Assembly: GCA_030064795.1 (NCBI GenBank)
Contig: JASJEI010000477.1
Span: 1-8,211 of the forward strand
Source of the DNA: Pleurocapsa sp. MO_226.B13
GTDB taxonomy: Bacteria > Cyanobacteriota > Cyanobacteriia > Cyanobacteriales > Xenococcaceae
DNA length: 8,211 nt
Direction: 5' to 3'
Below the pieces are notes generated by a model. It ran no database searches. It worked only from the letters and a program-made list of their open reading frames with translations, and was not told the origin of the DNA. Of this stretch, positions 1-5,832 are shown piece by piece; position 1 is the stretch's first letter; each line of letters begins with the position of its first letter. A program made the translations under genes and the position numbers.

Positions 1-2034
1 AATAAAACCCTCAATAAATTCTAATTCTTTCTCAGATTTGAAAATTCCTTGCCCTTGTTCCCAAACCCATTTTTCAGTTCCCTGTTCGGTTAAAATACGA
101 TAAGTAAGTTGAAATGGTTTTTTTTCTTTAAGTGCCTTTTGTACCTGTTGCCTGACTCTGTCTCGATCTTCTGGATGAATTAGTTGATGATATTTAACTA
201 AATGATTTTCGGTCAAATCTTCAGGTAAATAACCCGTTAAACTATTGCATCCTTCACTGACAAAAACCATAGTAGAGTCTGAGTTACTCAGGGAACGATA
301 GGCCATTCCCGGTAGATTACTCATCAGGGTAGCCAAAGTTCTTTGGCTTTCTGCTAGGGAAGCTGTCCGTTCGGCTACTTTTTGCTCTAATTCTTGATTG
401 GCTTGTTCTAAGGCTTCTTCAGCTTGCTTTCGAGCAGTAATATCCCGCACCATGATCAACACTTCATCTTCCCCCAACACCATAATACGGACTTCTTCAT
501 GCTGAGGTTGACCATTAAGTATGATTTGATGCTCGTAGACTTGTAGTTTAGCCGTTGCCAGGGCTTGCTGAATGTATTGCATTCGCTTTTGGGCCAGCTC
601 AGGAGGTAATGGTTCCCGAACGGTGTTCCCTGGTCTAAACTGTTTGACCCCATGACCCGACTGCGAGCGAGCGCTGTCGATCACATCTAAATAAGTACCA
701 TCACCTAGTGCGCGAATCATCAAATCGGGAATGGTGTTGACAATCGCACGATTAGTAGCTTCACTCTGACTCAGGGCATTAAAGGATTCCCTAAGTTGCC
801 CTGCCATCTTATTGAAAGACTCTGCCAAGGTATCAATATCAGTAATGAAACTTGGTTCTACCTGCTGCTCGAGATCCCCCTGAGCCAGTTTGTCTGATGC
901 CCGACAGACGCGCACAACGGGCTCAGTAATCCAGCGAGAGGTAAGAATTCCCGATAATATAGCCACCCCGAGAGCAATGACGCACAGGATAATTGTATTG
1001 CGAGTATTGGCGTCGATCTGCGCCGTAAAATCCGCCTCAGGGATGACTACTGCCATGAGCCAATCGAGACCCCGGCCATCTTGAAGCGGCGTCACTTGCA
1101 GGAATTTACGCTTGCCTTCTATCTCGAAGGTAAACCGCTCGCTCTTGTCAATCCCCTCGAAACTGCCAAACCGACTCAGCAAAATCTGCGCCGCTTCTCG
1201 GATTAAAGGGTTGCTGCTGTCTACCGCAGCCAGTCGTTTTTCCCCAGTCTCAGTCTTGAGGAAAGGGGGTTCTGCTGCCGAACTGGCAACAATTTCTCCC
1301 GAACGTTCAATGATAAAGACCTGTCCCGAATCACTGACATCTAGCTGCCTCAGAAAATTGCTAATATCAGATAGTGTCAGATCCGCTCCCAGCATCCCAA
1401 GGAGTGACTCCGAGCCATCATAGATCGGGATAACGTGGGTAATGCCGAGGCGGGGGAGATTTACAAACACGTAGATAGGAGACCAAGTTGGCTTCCCTGC
1501 TTTTGCTGCCGCTTGGTACCAAGGTCGTGTAAGCGGATCGAACATGTCCTTACTGATTAACGCCATTGGTTTTCCCTGGGGATCGAGTTGATAAATTTCC
1601 AGACGCGGAGCGGTCAATTGGTTTCTAATCCGAAGGGTGGTGAGACTGTCAGTTTCCCGCCAGACGCCAACAAAATCTCTTTGTGGGTTAGCAAAATAAA
1701 CGTAAGGCACGGCATCAGAGATTTGCGTTTGTTCCCAGAAGTAGCGCGCCATTTTCGGATAATCAGTGAAGTCTAAATTACCGACCCGAATGACCGCCAC
1801 ATTAATTTGTAAAAACTGATAGGGTGTGTCGGCAAAGGTTTTAAAGCGCTCTTTAACGTTAGCCGTGACTTTATTGCTGATCTGGTTCATCAGTTCATTC
1901 ACCGACTTCTGCCCGTTACGGAACGAGAGCCATCCGGTCAACCCGACAACTGCTACAATTTGTACGACAAACGACACCACAAGAGTGGTGCGGAGGCTGA
2001 ATTTTCTTTTGGGGATAGTTTTCTGATGATTCAT
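1..2034 (-). CDS. Membrane sensor protein, dCache-HAMP-PAS-PAS (partial, C-terminus beyond window)
   Basis: An uninterrupted reading frame of 678 codons runs from an ATG at 2034 off the left edge, so the output domain is not visible. Seen in order: a short basic N-terminus; membrane helix 1 (about residues 16-38); an extracytoplasmic dCache-type sensor region (about 45-335) with the typical RPWYQAA motif near residue 170 and GADLTLSDI further on; membrane helix 2 (about 345-367); HAMP (about 368-420, with QGDLEQQ and ESFNKMAGQL); a first PAS domain (about 422-535, ending VRDITARKQAEE); a coiled coil (QANQELEQKVAERT); and a second PAS_3-like domain from about 567 (IHPEDRDRV near 620). Proteins of this layout usually end in a histidine kinase, less often a GGDEF domain; which applies here is unknown. 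It probably detects a small extracellular ligand and lies downstream of the response regulator on the same strand, a plausible partner. There is no clear ribosome-binding site before the ATG. Confidence 0.9.
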   Translation of the reverse strand, partial: MNHQKTIPKRKFSLRTTLVVSFVVQIVAVVGLTGWLSFRNGQKSVNELMNQISNKVTANVKERFKTFADTPYQFLQINVAVIRVGNLDFTDYPKMARYFWEQTQISDAVPYVYFANPQRDFVGVWRETDSLTTLRIRNQLTAPRLEIYQLDPQGKPMALISKDMFDPLTRPWYQAAAKAGKPTWSPIYVFVNLPRLGITHVIPIYDGSESLLGMLGADLTLSDISNFLRQLDVSDSGQVFIIERSGEIVASSAAEPPFLKTETGEKRLAAVDSSNPLIREAAQILLSRFGSFEGIDKSERFTFEIEGKRKFLQVTPLQDGRGLDWLMAVVIPEADFTAQIDANTRNTIILCVIALGVAILSGILTSRWITEPVVRVCRASDKLAQGDLEQQVEPSFITDIDTLAESFNKMAGQLRESFNALSQSEATNRAIVNTIPDLMIRALGDGTYLDVIDSARSQSGHGVKQFRPGNTVREPLPPELAQKRMQYIQQALATAKLQVYEHQIILNGQPQHEEVRIMVLGEDEVLIMVRDITARKQAEEALEQANQELEQKVAERTASLAESQRTLATLMSNLPGMAYRSLSNSDSTMVFVSEGCNSLTGYLPEDLTENHLVKYHQLIHPEDRDRVRQQVQKALKEKKPFQLTYRILTEQGTEKWVWEQGQGIFKSEKELEFIEGFI

Positions 2035-2339
2035 AGTACAAGCGAATTAGTCAAGTACTAGGGCATGTCTGCAAAGGATAGTGTTGCCAAAAATTGAATT
2101 AATAATGTAATAAAATTGAATTACTAACTAAATCTAGGCATCAATAGATTACAAATGTCACAGTTTGTTTAATTGGGTGGATGTAATGCTTCAATTCCCC
2201 AGTGAAGATCATGAATTGCGATCGATTATTTTCGAGAGATATTATTAAGTTTTTCTGATTGTTCTGTTTGTTCTGTACCTATTTTTCGACGACTTTACTT
2301 TTTAATGAATTATTCGATCACCCTGTCAATGTGTAAATT
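2035..2339. other. Intergenic region between response regulator and sensor gene
   Basis: This 305 bp AT-rich stretch has no convincing gene on either strand. It must contain any independent promoter of the sensor gene, which reads leftwards from 2034, but I found no good -35/-10 pair. It holds a 12 bp direct repeat with a 22 bp period (2090-2123) and a 9 bp tandem repeat TTGTTCTGT at 2259-2267 and 2268-2276. No strong hairpin terminator was seen after the response-regulator stop codon, so read-through into the sensor gene is possible. Confidence 0.6.
2090..2123. repeat. Two direct copies of AAAATTGAATTA, 22 bp apart
   Basis: Perfect 12 bp copies lie at 2090-2101 and 2112-2123. Their start-to-start distance is 22 bp, close to two helical turns, and they lie about 55-90 bp upstream of the sensor start codon. 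That arrangement fits a tandem operator for a dimeric regulator, but the repeats are very AT-rich and chance cannot be excluded. Confidence 0.4.
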
Positions 2340-3248
2340 TTAGTAGTTAGTTAGCTCAGACTGGGCAGTAATTTTTTCTAACTTTTGGAGGGCTTGCTGT
2401 AACTGACGGTTTTTCTCTTGTAACTGAAGTTGCAGACGTCGAACTTTTAATTGATTTTCTACTCTCGCTAATACCTCAACTGTTTTAAAAGGCTTGGTAA
2501 TGTAGTCACTACCTCCCAAAGAAAAGGCTTTAACTTTATCCCAGGCTCGATCGAAGGCACTAATAAAAATCACGGGAATATCTTGGGTTTGGGGATTGGC
2601 TTTGAATCTTTGACAAACAGTATAGCCGTCTAACTCTGGCATATTAATATCTAATAAGATTACATCAGGACAGGCTATGGCACTTGCTTGTATTGCAACT
2701 ACACCATTAATTGCCTGTTGTACTTCATATCCTTGTTCTTCGAGCAAATCAGATAACAGTTTGAGATTTTCTGGTCGATCGTCCACTAAGAGAATATTCC
2801 CCTTATGGTTACCCTTCTGGGCAGCCGAGGGAACAGGGGATAAAGCAACAGGGTCAGGCGACTCAACCACAGGTGGCTGATAACGCATTTGGTGCTCTAG
2901 TATAGCTTTAACATTAGATTTAGTGATTTTTCGCTCTAAAGCTTGAGAAAGCAGCTGCCAGAGTTTTGGCGCAATGTCTTGTTTAATATATTTAGGAGAG
3001 TAGCCACATTCCTCGGCAATTTGATCGTAAGTCTTTCTACTCCCCTGTAGAGTAGTGAGTAATATGGTACGTTGCAAATCACTAAAATAATTGCCGATCT
3101 TGCCATAGATCAATTCTTCTGCAAATACTAAAATCTCTTCAAAATTGCTCATGTTACCAAGCCGATATTTGCCAACTGTTTGGCCTTCAACTACAGGAAT
3201 TTGGGATGACTTTCCTTTGTAACGATTGTCTAAAACACTAAATTGCAT
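2340..3248 (-). CDS. Response regulator with N-terminal vWA-MoxR-associated-type HTH and CheY receiver
   Basis: This 302-residue protein is probably a cytoplasmic phospho-relay regulator. Residues about 34-120 form an HTH-like domain (YDQIAEECGYSPKYIKQDIA, then KLWQLLSQAL and KITKSNVKAIL) of the kind found at the N-termini of cyanobacterial AAA-like and WD40 proteins. A Pro-rich linker (124-140) follows. Residues about 150-268 are a CheY-type receiver with acidic pair D156/D157, phospho-acceptor D200 (LLDINMPELDGY), S230 and K252 (TKPF). Residues about 268-297 form a Gln/Leu-rich coiled coil, after which the protein ends without an enzymatic output domain. Residues 1-33 are not conserved family sequence, and an in-frame Met33 (start 3152) fits the domain boundary. 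However, AGGAG lies 10 nt before the first ATG and supports the long start. The likely phosphodonor is the sensor encoded downstream on the same strand, by inference. Confidence 0.9.
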   Translation of the reverse strand: MQFSVLDNRYKGKSSQIPVVEGQTVGKYRLGNMSNFEEILVFAEELIYGKIGNYFSDLQRTILLTTLQGSRKTYDQIAEECGYSPKYIKQDIAPKLWQLLSQALERKITKSNVKAILEHQMRYQPPVVESPDPVALSPVPSAAQKGNHKGNILLVDDRPENLKLLSDLLEEQGYEVQQAINGVVAIQASAIACPDVILLDINMPELDGYTVCQRFKANPQTQDIPVIFISAFDRAWDKVKAFSLGGSDYITKPFKTVEVLARVENQLKVRRLQLQLQEKNRQLQQALQKLEKITAQSELTNY

Positions 3249-3258
3249 AAGAAATGTT

Positions 3259-3263
3259 CTCCT
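3259..3263 (-). promoter_or_regulatory. Ribosome-binding site of the response regulator
   Basis: AGGAG on the minus strand sits 10 nt ahead of the ATG at 3248. It is the best Shine-Dalgarno match among the genes here and favours this start over the internal Met33. Confidence 0.6.
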
Positions 3264-3296
3264 GGCTCAATTCCTACTTCTCTATAAATCTTTAGT

Positions 3297-3326
3297 TTGA
3301 TATTAATTTAGTTAAATACCTATAAA
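3297..3326 (+). promoter_or_regulatory. Candidate sigma-70-type promoter for the AAA-like gene
   Basis: TTGATA (3297-3302) and TATAAA (3321-3326) are separated by 18 bp on the plus strand. Transcription would start near 3333, placing the 25 bp repeat 3329-3353 at the very 5' end of the transcript. This is a motif match only, in AT-rich DNA. Confidence 0.4.
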
Positions 3327-3328
3327 TA

Positions 3329-3353
3329 TCATAAAACTCATCCCAGAACTCAT
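3329..3353 (+). repeat. Left copy of inverted repeat flanking the AAA-like gene
   Basis: This 25 bp segment matches the reverse complement of 4842-4866 at 22 of 25 positions without gaps. The core TCCCAGAACTCAT (3341-3353) is a perfect 13 bp match. It lies between the candidate promoter and the start codon of the AAA-like gene. Similarity continues weakly inward, ending with ACTTATGAA here against ACTGATGAA in the other copy. Confidence 0.75.
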
Positions 3354-3372
3354 AGAAAAACTCATAGAAAAA
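3349..3372 (+). repeat. Tandem 12 bp repeat CTCATAGAAAAA (two copies)
   Basis: Two perfect copies lie at 3349-3360 and 3361-3372. They are followed at once by a degenerate third unit, CTTATGAA, which supplies the ATG at 3376. The repeat occupies the position where a ribosome-binding site would be expected, and no Shine-Dalgarno motif is present. Confidence 0.7.
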
Positions 3373-3375
3373 CTT

Positions 3376-4833
3376 ATGAATAAATATGTGATTGTGAGCT
3401 TACCATGTTGTCAAGCATTATTCTTAAAGAAGAGAAGTAAATTAAATGTTAAAAATGAGCCTATGAACCTCGATTGCCTCCTGGAGATTGTTGACTGCCA
3501 GCTAATTGAGAGCCAAAATCGCCCTCTCAATTCCATAGAAATTCTCATTCTGCGAGGCATTTGGCAATATAAAACTTATAATCAAATTGCGATCGAGGCA
3601 GGTTATAGTCCTGGCTATTGTACTACTGTTGTAGCTCCAGAGTTGTATCAGCGACTCTCCAAAATCATTGGTCAGCGCGTGACCAAGAAAAACTGTCGGG
3701 CACTGCTGGAGTCTTATGTAACCATCCCAGCAGTCCCAGAGACAAAGCCTTTGAGCCAAGATATGGCGGTATTTCCCTGCCATGAGAATCAGGAGGCATC
3801 ACCTTGCTACCCCAGTGGCTCCGTCCCTCTCAATTCTCCTTATTACCTCAAACGCTCTTCCCTTGAGGAGCAAGTTTTTCAAGAAATCAGAAACCCAGGG
3901 GCGTTAATCAGGATTAAAGCGCCCAGAGAAATGGGCAAAACTTCACTGCTGCTGAGGATTCTGGACAATGCCAACCGCCAGGGCTTTCATACCATCAGCT
4001 TGAACCTAGAACAAGTCGAGCAGTCTATTTTGACCAATTTGAATCAATTTTTGCGGTGGTTGTGTGCCAATATCGCTCATCAGCTTCAGCGTAAACCGAT
4101 GCTGGACGAGTACTGGGATGAAGATCTCGGAAGCAAAATTAGCTGCACCCTCTATTTCCAAGATTATCTACTAGAGTCAATTAATACTCCCCTAATCTTG
4201 GCATTGGACGAGGTTAACCAGATTTTCGAGCATCCCCAAATAGCGAAAGATTTTTTACCTCTTCTGCGTTCTTGGTTTGAAGAAGCGAAAAGAATACCAA
4301 TCTGGCGAAAGCTTCGCCTCATTGTGATTCACTCGACGGAAATTTACGTTCCTCTTCATCTGAACCAGTCCCCTTTCAATGTAGGACTACCAATTCAATT
4401 AAACAGCTTCAATCAGTCAGAGGTAGAGCAGTTAGCCCAACGTTACGGACTCGACTGGGCAGATGGGGAAGAAGTTAGACAATTAATGGCAATGGTCGGG
4501 GGACATCCGGCTCTAATACACTTAGCAATCTATCATCTTAGTCGGAGAGACATAACTCTATCGCAATTACTGGAAACTGCTCCCACTGCTAGCGGAATTT
4601 ATGTTCATCACTTGCAGCGTCATTGGGCAACATTGGAATCACAGCCTGAATTAGCACGAGCTTTTGATACTGTTCTGAATGCCACTGAGCCTGTTCCCTT
4701 AGATCCAATCCTAACTCACAAGTTAAGCAGTATGGGGTTAATTAAACTTTCAGGTGCTAGAGCGATCGCAAGTTGTGAATTATATCGGCGATATTTTATT
4801 AAAAAGGGAGAGCAACATTTCATCAGTTTATAG
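3376..4833 (+). CDS. AAA-like (AAA_35-type) ATPase with N-terminal vWA-MoxR-associated-type HTH
   Basis: A 485-residue STAND-like NTPase, probably a cytoplasmic signalling switch. Residues about 31-115 form the same HTH-like domain as in the divergent response regulator (YNQIAIEAGYSPGY, then RVTKKNCRALLE). The AAA-like domain starts near 148 with the family signature PLNSPYYLKR and GALIRIKAP. The P-loop is APREMGKTS (182-190, catalytic K188), lacking the canonical first Gly as is usual in this family. Walker B is LILALDEV (D278/E279). A winged-helix-like end follows (LTHKLSSMGLIKL, then SCELYRRYF, to about 474). Many relatives carry WD40 or other effector repeats after this point; here there is none. 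The first ATG (3376) has no ribosome-binding site, and residues 1-29 are not typical of the family, so Met30 (3463; 456 residues) may be the true start. No enzymatic effector is visible; its role is unknown and regulation is only inferred. Confidence 0.88.
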   Translation: MNKYVIVSLPCCQALFLKKRSKLNVKNEPMNLDCLLEIVDCQLIESQNRPLNSIEILILRGIWQYKTYNQIAIEAGYSPGYCTTVVAPELYQRLSKIIGQRVTKKNCRALLESYVTIPAVPETKPLSQDMAVFPCHENQEASPCYPSGSVPLNSPYYLKRSSLEEQVFQEIRNPGALIRIKAPREMGKTSLLLRILDNANRQGFHTISLNLEQVEQSILTNLNQFLRWLCANIAHQLQRKPMLDEYWDEDLGSKISCTLYFQDYLLESINTPLILALDEVNQIFEHPQIAKDFLPLLRSWFEEAKRIPIWRKLRLIVIHSTEIYVPLHLNQSPFNVGLPIQLNSFNQSEVEQLAQRYGLDWADGEEVRQLMAMVGGHPALIHLAIYHLSRRDITLSQLLETAPTASGIYVHHLQRHWATLESQPELARAFDTVLNATEPVPLDPILTHKLSSMGLIKLSGARAIASCELYRRYFIKKGEQHFISL

Positions 4834-4841
4834 ATTTATAG

Positions 4842-4866
4842 ATGAGTTCTGGGAGAAATTTTATGA
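4842..4866 (-). repeat. Right copy of inverted repeat flanking the AAA-like gene
   Basis: This segment begins 8 bp after the AAA-like stop codon and is the inverted partner of 3329-3353 (22 of 25; perfect core ATGAGTTCTGGGA at 4842-4854). It does not pair with itself, so it is not an ordinary hairpin terminator. In the transcript it could pair with the 5' leader. Confidence 0.75.
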
Positions 4867-4904
4867 GCTTGAGAAACTAAGAACAAAATTAAAATTAATT
4901 TGAA

Positions 4905-4920
4905 TTTACTTTTGAGTAAA
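4905..4920 (+). repeat. Short palindrome TTTACT-TTTG-AGTAAA
   Basis: A 6 bp perfect stem with a 4 nt loop ends 11 bp before the ATG of the 62-codon ORF. It is weak and AT-rich. It might be an operator half-site pair or chance. Confidence 0.3.
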
Positions 4921-4931
4921 GAACTAAAACG

Positions 4932-5120
4932 ATGTTCGATAAACCGCAGTTTAATCCCTGTTACTCTGTTGAAACTATAGAACCAGACAAGGTATTTTTC
5001 TTGTCCGAGACAGAGACAGTATGTCTGAGCGATCGCTTTTCCTATCTGGTAGCATCTTTAATTGATGGCGATCGCAGCAGGGATGAAATTGATGTGCGGT
5101 CGATCTTAGTGATTTTCTAA
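4932..5120 (+). pseudogene. Probable remnant of a TOMM cyclodehydratase: N-terminal leader-binding domain only (62 aa)
   Basis: The 62-residue product aligns without gaps to the first 54 residues of the intact cyclodehydratase at 5833, with 19 identities (including the blocks VF-LSE, LIDG-R and EI). It also resembles the N-terminus of TruD/PatD as I recall it (VETIEPDKVFFLSE against a VE-IEP-VYLLGE pattern). In PatD/TruD-type enzymes this region is the RiPP recognition element, a winged-helix clamp that binds the precursor leader. Here the similarity stops after the first helices (SRDEID) and the frame ends 8 codons later, so the recognition helix and wing are missing and no homology was seen in the following DNA. 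The simplest reading is a truncated second cyclodehydratase gene. A small stand-alone protein is possible, since the frame is open and starts at a plausible ATG. Two HIP1 sites (5029, 5068) lie inside it. Confidence 0.6.
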
Positions 5121-5158
5121 TGAGCAAAAAAACTAAAGTTAACTTCTAAATGTAAAGA

Positions 5159-5200
5159 AAAATTTCTGTTTCTTGAAAGAGTGATAAGGTCAGAAATTTT
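5159..5200. repeat. Inverted repeat AAAATTTCTG / CAGAAATTTT in the gap before the 157-aa gene
   Basis: Perfect 10 bp arms at 5159-5168 and 5191-5200 enclose 22 nt. The element lies about 110 bp upstream of the 157-residue gene and 40 bp after the remnant ORF. It could be an operator for the downstream operon or a weak stem-loop ending upstream transcripts; there is no clean U-tract, so a terminator is less likely. Confidence 0.4.
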
Positions 5201-5310
5201 AAGGTAATCTACTTTATATATATGTGATATCTGTGAGTTCTAAAGTGTAATAAGCTCGCAAGCATGTTCTTGTCGGTTATTAATTTTTTCGAGAGGATCG
5301 TATTAGAATT

Positions 5311-5784
5311 ATGAGCCAAATATTTCATACCTTAAGAAAGTTACATGGAGATGGTTTAAGAAAGATTGATCCCCCCTCTTTACCTTCGTTAGAGCAAGAA
5401 ATCTGGGACGTATTTGCCAAGCGAAATAAGCAAATTTCTCAGCTTATTGCTCAGAAATGGTTAGAGGGAACTGAACTAACTGTTGAAGATATTAAAAACC
5501 TCTTCAAAGACGAAAATCTCGATGTCATCATAGATAAAAAACCCTATACTGAATGGCAAAGTCAAGAAGATCATCCAAAACAGCCTCCAAAGCATAACTA
5601 TGAAGGATACTGGACTATACCAGACGATCTTGGTAATGAGCCAATTGGATTATACATACCTTATCCCGAAAGACCTCCAGAAGAATGCTTATCTTCCCAG
5701 GTGTTACAGGAGTGGATCGATCAAGATTCAAGTGCTGAACCTTTTTATCCGCGTCATAATAGGTGGATACCTTACAGTTGCTAA
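5311..5784 (+). CDS. Unrecognised 157-residue protein, candidate RiPP precursor or partner protein
   Basis: I do not recognise this family. The N-terminal half (about 25-75) looks helical and charged (LEQEIWDVFAKRN, ISQLIAQKWLEG, VEDIKNLFKDENL). The C-terminal half is different: 12 prolines between residues 89 and 154, many Tyr/Trp, and the end is WIPYSC. The only cysteines are C126 and the terminal C157. No signal peptide or membrane helix is evident. It lies 48 bp before the cyclodehydratase gene on the same strand, the usual place for a TOMM precursor. A helical leader followed by a divergent tail with Ser/Cys near the end fits a leader-core layout, but the length is high for a precursor and I see no clear Nif11, nitrile-hydratase-like or PatE leader signature. 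It may instead be an accessory protein. GAGAGGA at 5291-5297 is a rather distant ribosome-binding site. Confidence 0.8.
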   Translation: MSQIFHTLRKLHGDGLRKIDPPSLPSLEQEIWDVFAKRNKQISQLIAQKWLEGTELTVEDIKNLFKDENLDVIIDKKPYTEWQSQEDHPKQPPKHNYEGYWTIPDDLGNEPIGLYIPYPERPPEECLSSQVLQEWIDQDSSAEPFYPRHNRWIPYSC

Positions 5785-5832
5785 ACCCATATAAATATAA
5801 GAACAACCAATAAATCATTTGTATCGGATGAT

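Noticed and set aside
456..653. 65-codon minus-strand ORF
   Set aside because: It is in a different frame from the sensor coding sequence on the same strand, and the sensor frame has the PAS signatures.
1112..1423. 103-codon plus-strand ORF (and similar ones at 890-1084, 1588-1776 and 1826-2026)
   Set aside because: They lie antisense to the continuous sensor frame, which shows clear Cache, HAMP and PAS motifs. Their products are Ser/Arg-rich and match no family.
2677..2880. 67-codon plus-strand ORF
   Set aside because: It is antisense to the response-regulator receiver and linker; composition is typical of a shadow frame.
3502..3783. 93-codon minus-strand ORF
   Set aside because: It is antisense to the HTH domain of the AAA-like gene, with no recognisable motif.
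5120..5149. Nine-codon frame MSKKTKVNF overlapping the stop of the 62-codon ORF (TAATG)
   Set aside because: It is too short to support and has no core-like residues or conserved pattern; the overlap is probably chance.
5600..5818. Overlapping small ORFs on both strands at the end of the 157-aa gene
   Set aside because: They have no better start signals or motifs than the 157-residue frame and would overlap it almost completely.
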